DNA of 64,000 nt from positions 345,501 through 409,500 of the forward strand of contig CAJNDS010002466.1 in NCBI GenBank assembly GCA_905221605.1. Reading direction: 5' to 3'. The notes under the pieces are model-generated. The model was not told the origin of the DNA, made no database searches, and was given only the letters and a program-made list of their open reading frames with translations. How positions within the stretch are numbered: the stretch's first letter is position 1; the number at the start of each line of letters is the position of its first letter. This stretch comes from Symbiodinium natans. Lineage: Eukaryota; Sar; Dinophyceae; Suessiales; Symbiodiniaceae. Both the position numbers and the translations under genes were made by a program. Shown here one piece after another: positions 29,487 through 39,188 of this stretch.

Positions 29487-29765
29487 TGATTTAAGGAGGC
29501 TAGAACAATGAAAAAGAGGTATGGTGAGAGTGGACAGCCCTGCCTGATCTTCTAAACTTGATCTCAAATGCTGCATAGCGACGTATGACTCGTATGACGC
29601 AATGCAAGCTGCCACAGTCATCAGATCCAGTGCTTCGCCGCTGGCACCAGTATTCAACGCGAAGATGCGAGCGGACCCTGGGCCTACAGTCCAGTCCTTC
29701 ACGCCCTAAGGCCACAAGCGTATTGGGAACCCCACCCCCTCGGTGGTGTTTACCCTCATCAAAGG
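29487..29765 (-). pseudogene. Decayed LINE-type (non-LTR) reverse transcriptase
   Basis: On minus, 29493-29552 reads KIRQGCPLSPYLFFIVLA. RQGCPLSPYLF is the hallmark of the non-LTR reverse-transcriptase B' region that precedes the catalytic FADD/YADD segment. A stop lies immediately upstream in this frame. The upstream residues continue in other frames (RRYAAFEIKFRR; CIASYESY), as in a frameshifted relic. No catalytic Asp-Asp box, endonuclease or 3' end is seen. A truncated family B MITE starts at 29770. Confidence 0.75.
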
Positions 29766-29769
29766 GGGG

Positions 29770-29838
29770 TACTTGAAGGTTCACGGTATAGCTGTACTTC
29801 TAACCCAAATTATAACCATACTAGGGTTTAGGGTTATA
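29770..29838 (+). mobile_element. MITE-like element, family B, truncated
   Basis: TACTTGAAGGTTCACGGTA start, then CTGTACTTCTAACCCAAATTATAACCATA matching full copies. The right half is missing and replaced by TTTAGGG. Confidence 0.7.
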
Positions 29839-30094
29839 AAATCCTTTTTCGTCGAGCAGCCCGCCGGAAGACTACTTTCCATTACGGGGGGTTTTGGTGT
29901 GGGCCAATACCACCACATTTAAAGAATTTTTTCGGGAGGGTTCCAAAATCTGTCGGCATTCTTCTGGTTCTGCTTGCTGAGCTGCGAAGCTACCGCACCT
30001 CAGGCATCCGTAGCCTATTGCTTTTAATAGACAATCATTACATTGCCATGGTCTTATTAGTGCGGCGCCCTGCCTTTCTTATTCTGGTGGAGGG

Positions 30095-30269
30095 CCCCCC
30101 CCCCCCCCGCCCAATTAAACAGGTGCTCGGATTAAGAAGTGCCCGGAACCTCCAAGTATCCGGCGTCGCAATCAAGTCGTCGAGCACGACAGTATGGGAG
30201 CCATGAAAGTCACCGTCGGTCCAGGCTGTGCACTCTGTGTACTGGACTGTTGCATCATTTCTTAAGGTT
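30095..30269 (-). pseudogene. Coding-like fragment ending in a poly-C tract
   Basis: Minus frame NDATVQYTECTAWTDGDF, then HTVVLDDLIATPDTWRFR and ALLNPSTCLIGR, before a run of 14 C at 30095-30108 (poly-G in this frame). Fully open and natural-looking, but unassigned. It lies ~350 bp beyond the reverse-transcriptase relic on the same strand, so it may be part of the same element. Confidence 0.3.
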
Positions 30270-30963
30270 CAGGGCTTAGGGCTTTAAGGGCCCTCAAGGC
30301 CCAAAGACTGCTACAAAGCACAGCATCTTCGAATACAGCAAGGTAATTCCCGATTTGTACCCACACCCTCAAGCCCGAACAAAAAACCCTAGGCCCTAGG
30401 CTGCAGCCCTAGAATCATAAACGCACGATGAACGCTAACTAAGCCATAAGCCCCAATCCCCCTCTCCAGAAGGGGGAGAAAAACAAAAACAACGAACCCT
30501 GAATCCCTACATGTGCCTCCCGCCCCGAAACGCTCGAAGAGCGTGGACCACAGCGCCCGATCCCCATTTACCTGCGCGGATGTAGGGCTTTAGGGTTTAG
30601 GGTTTCTTTGGATTTGAGGGCAATTGAGGGCTTCAGCGTTTAGGGCTTAGGGTCCAGGGTTTTCGGGCAACTTGGTTGCGGCTGGGTCAAGTTGGTTGCT
30701 TCGTCAGTTGTTCCCGAGGCTCTTCTGGGTAGTCCTCTGGTCCCCAGCTTCGCGGGCACGGTTAAGTCCTGAACCTCAAGGGGGTCACACTCAAGCCCCT
30801 AAGGATGTACTCCTAAGAGGTTCCCTGATCTACTCCTCATATGGCCCGTATATTCCCTTAGAGAGCCTGTAGTAAAACGGGGTCCCCAAACCCAAGGGTA
30901 CAACCTTAGGGGGTCCAAGTCCCAAGAAAACCTTAAACCCTAAACCCCAAATCCTGCCAATCA
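30270..30963. other. Inter-island sequence, nothing recognised
   Basis: Unique sequence with scattered heptamer remnants. Confidence 0.5.
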
Positions 30964-31061
30964 GGGGGTGGGAATACTTGCTGGTAATCTTCCCTTACAG
31001 TCCCTTTGCAATTATGCTATCATAACCCCCAAAACCCTCTTCTGATTCTTCAGGCAGGCAG
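30964..31061 (-). mobile_element. MITE-like element, family A, minus orientation
   Basis: The reverse complement contains GAAGAATCAGAAGAGGGTTTTGGGGG, TTATGATAGCAT and AAAGGGACTGTAAGGG. The terminal repeats are eroded. It abuts the CCCTAAA array at 31063. Confidence 0.65.
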
Positions 31062-31120
31062 CCCTAAACCCTAAACCCTAAACCCTAAACCCTAAACCCT
31101 AAACCCTAAACCCTAAACTA

Positions 31121-31192
31121 ATCGGGGGGAAGGGAAAAAAGAGGAAGGGTTGCCTTGGAATCAGCCTCATCTGCAACCCCAAAACCCATAGG
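31121..31192 (-). other. Bracketed island, possible terminal exon
   Basis: Left bracket CCCTAAA 31063-31119, right bracket TTTGGGG/TTTAGGG 31193-31230. Minus: acceptor-like GGGGTTGCAG then DEADSKATLPLFSLPPD and a stop before the array. Confidence 0.35.
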
Positions 31193-31470
31193 GTTTGGGG
31201 TTTAGGGTTTAGGGTTTAGGGTTTAGGGTTACCTGAATTCCAAGTTTGGTGCTTCTACATTGACACCCGATTAACCCCCCCAACGCTGTTTAAAGGGTTT
31301 AGGGTTCAACACCCTAGAATCCACTGGCACCAAAACACCCCAATACTCCAAACCAGAAACCCCGAACTCCAATCCCCAAACCCAAAACCCCAAACCCTTA
31401 ACCCTAAACCCCAAACCCTGAGCCCTAAACCCCAAACCCTACACCCCAAACCCTAAACCCCAAATCCAAA

Positions 31471-31606
31471 ACCCGTGGACGACCCTTGTGGGGCCTCCGC
31501 TTTGGTGGTCTCGAGGCTCCGCCGGAGTGCCCTCAGTAGCGGCAGAATGGCCTGAGGCTGCTCGAGGTTCTCGGGCGTCTTTCGGGGTTTGGGGGGGGGG
31601 GGGGGG
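31471..31606 (-). other. Bracketed island, possible exon
   Basis: Left bracket CCCCAAA/CCCTAAA 31377-31470, right bracket from the G16 tract (31591-31606) into TTTAGGG 31607-31755. Minus open over 36 codons: DAREPRAASGHSAATEGT then EPRDHQSGGPTRVVH. Plus meets a stop. Confidence 0.4.
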
Positions 31607-31775
31607 TTTAGGGTTAGGGTTTAGGGTTTTGGGTTTAGGGTTTATAGGGTTTATAGGGTTTAGGGTTTAGGGTTTAGGGTTTAGGGTTTAGGGTTTAGGG
31701 TTTAGGGTTTAGGGTTTAGGGTTTAGGGTTTAGGGTTTAGGGTTTAGGGTTTAGTTAGGGTTTGGGGCTTAGGGT

Positions 31776-32072
31776 GCCCTAGGCCTTGGGTCCAAGGCCC
31801 TGAACCTCTCAACACCTCAACCCCTCAAGCCTTACCCTACGCCTTAAACCGAACCCCTAAAAAACTAAAACCCAGAACGCCCCAGCCCTTTAGGCCCCAA
31901 GAGGATTTAGGGCTTAGGGTTTCTGAACCCCTAAACCAGCTGGCCTGCAGCCCGCAATAAGCTCGTCCAGAACCCTACTCCCCAAAAAGCCCTGGGGCCC
32001 TAAAACCCTAAACCCCTTAACCTCCCCAGAAGCCTAAACCCCCAATCTCCTTAACAACGACATCCTAAACCT
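31776..32072. other. Inter-island C-rich sequence
   Basis: Degenerate CCCTAAA-like motifs; nothing else recognised. Confidence 0.5.
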
Positions 32073-32765
32073 TCAAGAAATATTCAAAAGACTAACCCAT
32101 TCACCCGAAACCAGAAAAACCTCAAAAGGATCAACAGAATTGTATGTGGTATCATGAAGTGAGACAACCACAGAACAAAAAGCAACAGCAACGTGAAACG
32201 AACGGGACAACGCAACGCTCTGCGGACCTCCATGGCGAGCTGATTTGCCTTCGCCCTGACCACCCAAAGGGCTCACATCCTTTACCGCCTTTACCTGCGC
32301 GAGCATCTCGATGCGGGCCCTGTGAAGCTGCAGCAAAACGAGGCGAAAACACACGGGTAGAGGCCGGATGAACCACGCGTCGACGGCGCTGGAGAGGGGC
32401 TCGATCCCCGCTCGCACTGCGTCCACGCAGCATACCAAAGCGAGCACGGCTCGCACCGCTACCGCGTAGCGTACCACCGCGCGCACCGCTCGCACTTCTA
32501 CCACGCCGTCCACGATCGTCACGTTGCCGCCGGGCGTGCCTGCCATCGGAACTGCTACCCCCACGACTCCGGCAGGTATCATGAATTTCCCAAGTTGTTT
32601 GTCTAAACAGCTGACAAGCTGAGCCTTCGGGAGGCCAAATAGTCGGTTCACTTGAACCGCTGGGGTCCAAAGAAAAGCGCCCGGAAGATTCCCAGCCTCC
32701 CCGCCTCCCCCGCCCCCTCCCAAAAAGCACAAAAGGCACAAAAGGTCGAGAAGACAAAGCAACAA
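32073..32765 (-). CDS. ORF of 230 codons with in-frame 39-bp repeat, product unknown
   Basis: Longest frame outside simple repeats in the first 56 kb. A Leu/Cys-rich start (MLLCLLDLLCLLCFLGG) could be a signal or membrane segment, followed by Gly7. The central part (LDKQLGKFMIPAGVVGVA) leads into a Val/Arg/Ala-rich block. There GCTCGCAC recurs exactly every 39 bp (32410, 32449, 32488), giving a 13-residue repeat around VRAVxxxV. A second minus frame of 209 codons (32152-32781) overlaps almost completely, so the reading frame is not certain. It lies between C-orientation tracts. No domain recognised. Confidence 0.3.
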   Translation of the reverse strand: MLLCLLDLLCLLCFLGGGGGGGEAGNLPGAFLWTPAVQVNRLFGLPKAQLVSCLDKQLGKFMIPAGVVGVAVPMAGTPGGNVTIVDGVVEVRAVRAVVRYAVAVRAVLALVCCVDAVRAGIEPLSSAVDAWFIRPLPVCFRLVLLQLHRARIEMLAQVKAVKDVSPLGGQGEGKSARHGGPQSVALSRSFHVAVAFCSVVVSLHDTTYNSVDPFEVFLVSGEWVSLLNIS

Positions 32766-32986
32766 ACTGAAACCGATACAATTTCTATCAACCCTAAACC
32801 CTATAAACCCTAAACCCTAAACCCTAAACCCTAAACCCTAAGCCCTAAACCCAAACCCCAAACCCCAAACCCCAAGCCTCAAACCTCAAACCCTAAACCC
32901 TAAACCCTAAACCCCAAACCACAAACCCCAAACCCCAAACCCCAAACCCCAAACCCTAAACCCTAAACCCTAAACCCTAAACCCAA

Positions 32987-33005
32987 CCCCCCCCCCCCCC
33001 CCCCC
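32987..33005. repeat. Poly-C tract (19 C)
   Basis: Directly follows CCCTAAA/CCCCAAA repeats (32805-32984) and precedes the island 33006-33096. Confidence 0.95.
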
Positions 33006-33096
33006 GAAACTCCCTGAAGTACCCCCCAAGGCCTCATGGGGCACACGGAGGGCGAAGCCTTGGTCCGAGTCGCCTTGATCCTTCCACGCCGGGGGT
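33006..33096 (-). other. Bracketed island, possible exon
   Basis: Left bracket 32805-33005, right bracket TTTAGGG 33097-33230. Minus frame: WKDQGDSDQGFALRVPHE then ALGGTSGSFGG. Plus meets a stop. Confidence 0.45.
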
Positions 33097-33230
33097 GGGT
33101 TTAGGGTTTAGGGTTTAGGGTTTAGGGTTTAGGGTTTAGGGTTTAGGGTTTAGGGTTTAGGGTTTAGGGTTTAGGGTTTAGGGTTTAGGGTTTAGGGTTT
33201 AGGGTTTAGGGTTTAGGGTTTAGGGTTTAG
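33097..33230 (+). repeat. Longest perfect TTTAGGG array
   Basis: About nineteen uninterrupted heptamers. Confidence 0.98.
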
Positions 33231-33383
33231 AGTTAGAGTTTAGAGTTAAGGGCTTAGGGTTTTAAGGAGTACGGGTTAGGGTTGTTTGGGGCTTAGGGTT
33301 GAGGGTTGATGGTTTAGGGCTTTTAAGGAAGATAAGGGTTTAGGGTGTACAGGGTGTAGGGTTTTAAGGAGTAGGGTTTAGGA

Positions 33384-33470
33384 TTTAGGGTTTGCAGGGT
33401 TTGCAGGGTTTGCAGGGTTTACAGGGTTTACAGGGTTTACAGGGTTTACAGGTTTACAGGGTTTTTAGGG
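33384..33470 (+). repeat. Variant nonamers TTTGCAGGG then TTTACAGGG
   Basis: Three to four TTTGCAGGG units are followed by about five TTTACAGGG units: two variants side by side, each homogenised. Confidence 0.9.
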
Positions 33471-33699
33471 TTTAGGGGGCTTAGGGCTCGCAGGAGAAGG
33501 GTTTGGGGCTGTGGGGTCTTGCGCGCTTGAGGGCTTTGGGGGGGGGGGCAGTTGAGGCGCCCTCCGGTCGTCATGCACTGAACCCTAAACCCTAAACCCT
33601 AAACCCCAAACCCTAAACCCTAAACCCTAAATCCTACAGCCTAAACCCTGAACCCTGAACCCTGAACCCTAAACCCTAAACCCTAAAGCCTAAACAGGG

Positions 33700-33784
33700 G
33701 CTCAGGGGCCTCGCTGGGTGGCCTGGCGAGCAGCACCAGCTGCCCTGGCAACCTGGCTTTAGGGGAACAATGAGGGACCCCGGG
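33700..33784 (-). other. Bracketed island, possible exon
   Basis: Left bracket CCCTAAA/CCCTGAA 33580-33695, right bracket TTTAGGG 33785-33825. Minus: acceptor CATTGTTCCCCTAAAGCCAG, frame VARAAGAARQATQRGP. Confidence 0.35.
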
Positions 33785-33829
33785 TTTAGGGTTTAGGGTT
33801 TAGGGTTCAGGGTTTAGGGTTTAGGGCTT

Positions 33830-34400
33830 GAATCTGATTTCCCCTAGACCACCCCTCTTGATGCCTTGCATAGTCCCTATACTACCTAAGTCGCCCCCAA
33901 AAACAACCCTAAGGTCCCGTTTAGGTGCAAACGTGGAGCTTCCTAGGTGGCGTACCTGAGGGTTGTATAAGGGTGTTTGGGGTAAGCGACTTGAAATTCC
34001 TAGTTGTCCAGTAACCTGGGGGAATTAAAGGTTAACTTTTGGGATTATAAGGGGATTCTACTACCCCAAAAAAAAAGCTCAAGGTTACCTACTCTACTGC
34101 TATTAAATGGGCCTGGAATGAACAGCTCGCTTATGCAGGGCTTGAGGGTTGAGGGTTGAGGGTTGAGGGTGTAGGGTTTAGGGTTTATAAGGGTTTAGGG
34201 CTTAGGGTTGGGTTTAGGAGGCCTCCAGGATATACCCCCTCTCTCCCCGTGTCTCGGCTGCACAGCGCAGGTCAGCGGTGTGCTGGAGTATGGGCGTGGA
34301 GGACCGCATAAACATGCAGCCAGCTGCTTCGCGTCAATGACAGCAGCGCAATGCGTTTCCACGCGCTGACGCGCAAAGCTCGGGATCAAGCAGGTCGTGC
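33830..34400. other. Inter-island sequence; family D-like element
   Basis: 34003-34075 shares TTGTCCAGTAACCTGGG with the element at 17349. The rest is unique, with TTGAGGG repeats at 34146-34170. Confidence 0.45.
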
Positions 34401-34403
34401 CGG

Positions 34404-34436
34404 TATAAATATAAATATGAAAAAATAAATAAATAA

Positions 34437-34472
<36 letters not shown>
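34404..34472. repeat. AT microsatellite (ATAA/TA)
   Basis: ATAAATATAAATATG, then (AAAT)n, then (AT)n of about 17 units. Confidence 0.97.
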
Positions 34473-34475
<3 letters not shown>

Positions 34476-34690
34476 GGGTCCTCCGATGGAGTTGCGGAAG
34501 TTCGCCTTCACAGCGTTGAGCTTGTGAAAGAACTACAAATCATCAGGGTTGAAGGTTTATGAACGATAGGGCTTCCCGAAATCGTGCTATCATGTTGATA
34601 AGAGACTACAACCCTAAACCCTAAACCCTAAACCCTAAACCCTGAACCCGAAACCCTAAACCCTAAACCCTAAACCCTAAACCCTAAACC

Positions 34691-34793
34691 CGGGGTGGGG
34701 GGCCCTAAAGAGGGAAGCTCCCCTGAGCCCAGGCAAGCAAACCACCCTCTGTGACGGCAGTCGAAGAAGTGAGAATAAGGTACTCTGGCTTGG
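34691..34793 (-). other. Bracketed island, possible exon
   Basis: Left bracket CCCTAAA 34616-34690, right bracket TTTAGGG 34794-34948. Minus: long polypyrimidine acceptor CACTTCTTCGACTGCCGTCACAG, then open frames GGLLAWAQGSFPL (stop) or RGWFACLGSGELPSLGPP. Confidence 0.4.
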
Positions 34794-34948
34794 GGTTTAG
34801 GGTTTAGGGTTTAGGGTTTAGGGTTTAGGGTTTAGGGTTTAGGGTTTAGGGTTTAGGGTTTAGGGTTTAGGGTTTAGGGTTTGGGGTTTAGGGTTTAGGG
34901 TTTGGGGTTTAGGGTTTAGGGTTTAGGGTTTAGGGTTTAGGGTTTAGG

Positions 34949-35031
34949 GTGTCAGCCGTATTGCATGGCAGGACTAGAAAAACCCTGGCCCCGGGGGGCT
35001 GGGCCGAGAGACCTGCCTCAAGAGGATACCC
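34949..35031. other. 80-bp spacer between a G array and a C array
   Basis: TTTAGGG ends at 34948 and CCCTAAA starts at 35032, so this is the inside of a compact inverted pair (an intron interior under the exon model). Confidence 0.6.
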
Positions 35032-35395
35032 CTAAACCCTAAACCCTAAACCCTAAACCCTAAACCACTATCCTCTGAAGGCGTTGACGGTTGAAACAAG
35101 TAAAGGCCCCTTTTCCGAGCTTCCGGCTACCGGGGCACCTTCAGTTTTTCTTGGGATCCGAACCTGATACATAGTCTAACTTTATGCAATACTCCGTAAA
35201 TATGGTGTATTGGGATCTTGGGGTACTTTTTAAGAGCCTTACCCAAAATCTAGGGTTCCCACACCCTACATTTGGCCAGAGTTTCGGGTTTAGGGCTTCA
35301 AATGGGGATGTTCCCCCTGGTACGAACACTCCTTAATTTATTAACATCCCAAGTTTCAACCCCAGACCCCAAACCCTAACCCTAAACCCTAAACC

Positions 35396-35484
35396 CCAAG
35401 ACAGCGCGAGGAGGGCGGCGAGTGCTCAAAGGGTGCACCCATGGAGTCCACCTGAAACTCTAAGCATGCGATGGCAAAAAATTA
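35396..35484 (-). other. Bracketed island, possible exon
   Basis: Left bracket CCCTAAA 35375-35395, right bracket TTTAGGG 35485-35600. Minus: acceptor TTTTTTGCCATCGCATGCTTAG, frame EFQVDSMGAPFEHSPPSS, ending TTGGG/GTTTAGGG. Confidence 0.45.
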
Positions 35485-35600
35485 GGGTTTAGGGTTTAGG
35501 GTTTACGGTTTATGGTTTAGGGATTAGGGTTTAGGGATAGAATTTAGGGTTTAGGGTTTGGGGTTTAGGGTTTAGGGTTTAGGGATAGAATTTAGGGTTT

Positions 35601-36075
35601 AGGGACGGATGTGTGCTTCAATTCTGGACACCGGCCGCCTGAGTAGTCTCTTCGAAGGGGTCTCGATTGTGTAGCTCCCACAGTGCCGGTCCCGGGCACC
35701 AACAGGGGAAGCAGTAGGTTGAGGGCTCCGGTTTAGGGTTTAGGGTTTAGGGTTTAGGGTTTAGGCTTTAGGCTTTAGGCGTTGAGCTGGGAGTACATAT
35801 GGGAGGTCTTAACTAAGGCTTGTGGGTGTCTGAGGTTTTGGTAAAGCCGTGGGCGGTGGACAAGGGCCCTGCGCGTGGTAAAATTAAGGGACCTCGTAAC
35901 TCTCCGAAGGCCTCAACAAAGGAAAGCAGCCCTGAACCCTGAATCCGGGGCCCACTCGGAAACGCAGGCGCTCAACCATCAACTCTCGTACCTTACAAAG
36001 ACGGGAGCTCCGAACCTAAACCCGACACCCGTTTTTCAGAAGCCCCTTGAAACCCATCATATCAACCCTTCAGTC
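35601..36075. other. Inter-island sequence, nothing firm
   Basis: TTTAGGG at 35730-35762. A 75-codon plus frame at 35875-36102 runs into the MITE and is unassigned. Confidence 0.4.
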
Positions 36076-36213
36076 TACTTGGAGGTTGAGGATACCTATT
36101 AACCAATAATCGCACTTATAACCCACTAAGCCCCTTAAGTGCACTAATATGGTTTTGATTTGGGTTATAAGTACAGTTCTAGTTGGCTCATAAGTGCCCT
36201 GAACCTTCAAGTA
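36076..36213 (+). mobile_element. MITE-like element, family B (138 bp)
   Basis: TACTTGGAGGTTGAGGATAC start, ...GCCCTGAACCTTCAAGTA end; TA at both termini. The interior has two inverted GGGTT(A)TAAGT blocks shared with other copies. Confidence 0.9.
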
Positions 36214-37025
36214 AACCCCCTGACTCAACCCCAACCCCCCCCCCCTTCGATTCTTCCGCGCCTCCTGCATGGGGTGCCTCTCTACTGTGCACAGTTCTAA
36301 GTGAAGTGCGAACCCGAACCTGAATAAGTCAGAGTGGGCTGATGAGGGCATGCCTGGTGAGGGTCTCTGGTGGTTTACCTAGACTCCCCCTCCTCGCCAA
36401 CTATGTCTCTACTATGTTATATGTCATGTGGTGCTGACGGCGTAATGGAGGACAGTTGGGGCGGGAGGGTGCTGCGGTTTAATGAGGCAAATTTGGGTTG
36501 AGATCACAGGGTTTGAGGGTTTTTGGGTGTAGGGTTCTTGGCGTTAAGGGCTTTCGGGGATTTAGGGAGCTGGAGTTACCACGTCTCCTTCGAAGCACAA
36601 TGGCAGCGGCAGCTGTGGCAAGGACCTCTACCCAAAAACGTGTCAGGGTTGAGGGTTTAGGGTTTAGGGTTTAGGGTTTAGGGTTTAGGGTTTTAGGGTT
36701 TAGGGTTTAGGGTTTAGGGATGAGGACTTGAGGGACATCAGCGGCAAATCCTGACCGAACTCCAGACACGCCTTCGCCGGTACTTGGGCTGAACCGGCTG
36801 TTCAGGGACGCAATTTAAGCTACCATAATGAGGGAACCACATGAATCACCATGTGCATATAATAAATATAAATAGAAATATAAATACAAATATAGATATA
36901 AATATAAATCTATGCACATATATATATATATGTACGTTTGGTCCTCTCTTTCTTGTGTAAGGTTCTTAACAGCAAGCCATCCTGAACCCTAGGCCTCTTC
37001 AAACCGAACCCTGGGGGTCAAGCTT
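36214..37025. other. Inter-island sequence with AT-rich patch
   Basis: TTTAGGG at 36656-36717. A TATAAATA-type microsatellite is at 36855-36935. No gene recognised. Confidence 0.5.
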
Positions 37026-37241
37026 TGGGGGGTTAGGGCTTAGGGTTTAGGGTTTAGGGTTTAGGGTTTAGGGTTTAGGGTTTAGGGTTGGGGTTTGGGA
37101 GGTTTCTTGCTAGGCCGTTTTAAGCTCAAGCAGCCACGCAAAGTAGGGACTCCTCTCAGTAAACACATTCACTGACCAAACCATGTACCTCTCGTCCTAC
37201 ATCTCTGTCAAACAGATACAAATACATCAGTAACATTATGT

Positions 37242-37490
37242 GTATATATATATATATATGTTGCTTTTTGTATATGATATATAAATATATATCACAAACA
37301 AACAAACAAACAAACAAACAAACAAACAAACAAACAAACAAACAAACAAACAAACAAACAAACAAACAAACAAACAAACAAACAAACAAATATAAAAAAA
37401 AAAAAAACATATATATATATATATATACATAGATGTATATATATATATGTTGCTTGTAGATGATATATGGATATATATATATATATATAT
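37242..37490. repeat. Compound microsatellite (TA)n-(CAAA)24-(TA)n
   Basis: CAAA repeated from 37294 to 37390. A ~30-bp block TATATATGTTGCTT...GATATAT lies on both sides (about 37250-37285 and 37440-37475), a direct duplication. ORFs here (VCLF repeats) are artefacts. Confidence 0.95.
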
Positions 37491-37716
37491 GGATAGAACA
37501 AACCGTGATTCGGGTGCCGGAGCTCCGGGGCTTCATCCACGGCTCAAGAGGCATTTCTTTTGGGGCACTTGGCTGTTGCCGCAGAGGCCACTGCCTCCTA
37601 TGTACACCGGCGTGGGGTTGAGGGTTTAGGGTTTAGGGTTTAGGGTTCAGGGTGTAGGGTTTGGGGTTTAGGGTTTGGGGTTTAGGGTTTAGGGTTTGGG
37701 GTTTAGGGTTTGGGGT

Positions 37717-38073
37717 TTAGGGTTTGGGTCTTTGATACCCCCGCCCCAAGCTTCGCAGCACCGGGGGGTTCCGAAAAACCCTGAAGTCCGGAAACGCAAG
37801 GTTCAGGAGGTATCGGCTATCAGCGTAGGGTAACTCTGTTAAAAAGAACATCCTATCAGTGCGCATCACCCCCCCCCGAGTCAGAACTACCAACGTATTC
37901 GCCTTCTCCCTCGAGACCCTAAACCCTATATGAACACTGGGGCTTCTTGAAAGGTTTAGGTCCGTGAACTTTCCCTTCTTGGCATTCGGGCTAAACCTAA
38001 ACCCTAAAACCCATTCTTGTTGGGGCTTTGTAGGCATCTCTTGCCATCTCTTGCCAGGTGGGCTCACAGCCAT
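37717..38073 (-). CDS. ORF of 118 codons, product unknown
   Basis: Minus frame with LGFRFSPNAKKGKFTDLN, then SREKANTLVVLTRGGVMR and FFLTELPYADSRYLLNLA, in near-neutral composition. That makes 118 open codons less likely by chance than the GC-rich frames. Two short pieces (GFRF, GFRV) are heptamer-derived, and the C-terminus runs into the G array at 37620-37728. No domain recognised. Confidence 0.3.
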   Translation of the reverse strand: MAVSPPGKRWQEMPTKPQQEWVLGFRFSPNAKKGKFTDLNLSRSPSVHIGFRVSREKANTLVVLTRGGVMRTDRMFFLTELPYADSRYLLNLAFPDFRVFRNPPVLRSLGRGYQRPKP

Positions 38074-38225
38074 CCGTTTACCTCGCAGGCCGACGCTTTT
38101 TGGGCTCAGAGGCTAAGGGTTTTAGGTTTGAGAGGTCTACTGGAGAAGGGTCATGCGTAGCTATGGACGCTACAGACAGAGCCCTGCTAGGTGCAGAGCC
38201 GACCTTAGGACCTCTCACACTTCAG

Positions 38226-38530
38226 CTCTACCACAAGGCGAGCATCCAGGAGTTTTTGCTTTAGCACAGTACCACCAAGTAGGCATCCGCAGCATCAGCT
38301 GGCGAAATTTTGCCCCAGAGCATGGGGCCACAAAGCGAGCATCAGGCGCATCGGCTGGCCATGCTTGCCTCACGGACCCACCAAATGAGCGGAGCACAGC
38401 TGGCGAGGCCTGCCCCTAAAGGGACCACCAAGTGAGCATCATGTGCATCAGCTGACGATGTTTGGCCCTACGACACGCCCACAACACCAGCATCATGAGC
38501 ATCAGGTGCAGCTGGGAGGCTTCGCCCTGG
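38226..38530. repeat. Degenerate ~50-bp tandem repeat
   Basis: Five to six units share CCACCAAGTGAGCATCA...GCATCAGCTGGCGA...TGCCCC. Related sequence in inverse orientation surrounds the MITE at 23629 (GGCTGATGCTCGTGATGCTC). Confidence 0.6.
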
Positions 38531-38764
38531 CTCACACCGAGGTTGAACCCTTGATGCCCTAAACACGAAGACAACCGTCTAAGGTCTGCGTCAGGGAACC
38601 AGAAGTGCGAGGAAAAAACACGCTGATCTGGATAGGAGTCAAAGGCCCTCGGCCCGTGGAACTCGAGCAGTTTCCTAAACTCCGGGCCTCCCAAAAAAAA
38701 ATCACCCTAGTGCACGAGGACCAAGATCTAGAGAACTTGCCATGCATGTCATGCCTGTCGGGCC

Positions 38765-38886
38765 CAGGGTTCAGGGTTCAGGGTTCAGGGTTCAGGGTTC
38801 AGGGTTTAGGGTTTAGGGTTTAGGGTTCAGGGTTCAGGGTTTAGGGTTTAGGGTTTAGGGTTTAGGGTTTAGGGTTTAGGGTTTAG
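38765..38886 (+). repeat. TTCAGGG then TTTAGGG array
   Basis: Five TTCAGGG heptamers are followed by TTTAGGG heptamers with two interspersed TTCAGGG copies. Confidence 0.95.
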
Positions 38887-39075
38887 TGTTAGGGCTTTAG
38901 GCTTTGCAGATCTGCGTGGAACGTCGGGTTTTCGGCATGCTGGGCTACTCTAAGAGTGCCATAAGCCCCACGTAAACCCAACTGAGCCTCGAACAAACCC
39001 GAAAAACCCTAAACCCCAAACCCTAAACCCCAAACCCTAAACCCTTAAACCCTAAACCCTAAACCCTAAACCCCA

Positions 39076-39188
39076 AACAGGACCCAAAGAAACCCAAACC
39101 CGCAGTTCATGAAATCCAGTTGGCCCCCGACCGGCGGTGCGGTGGGCGTGTGACCTCCCCCAGGTACTCGGAAAGCTCCTGGGCGCTA
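39076..39188 (-). other. Bracketed island, possible terminal exon
   Basis: Left bracket CCCTAAA/CCCCAAA 39005-39076, right bracket from 39188. Minus: acceptor-like CCTAGCGCCCAG, frame ELSEYLGEVTRPPHRRSG, then ANWIS and a stop. Confidence 0.45.

Noticed and set aside
36070-36351. 93-codon minus ORF
   Set aside because: Half of it is the family B element at 36076-36213.
37156-37554. ORFs with VCLFVCLF and NKQTNKQT repeats
   Set aside because: Translation of the CAAA and TA microsatellites.
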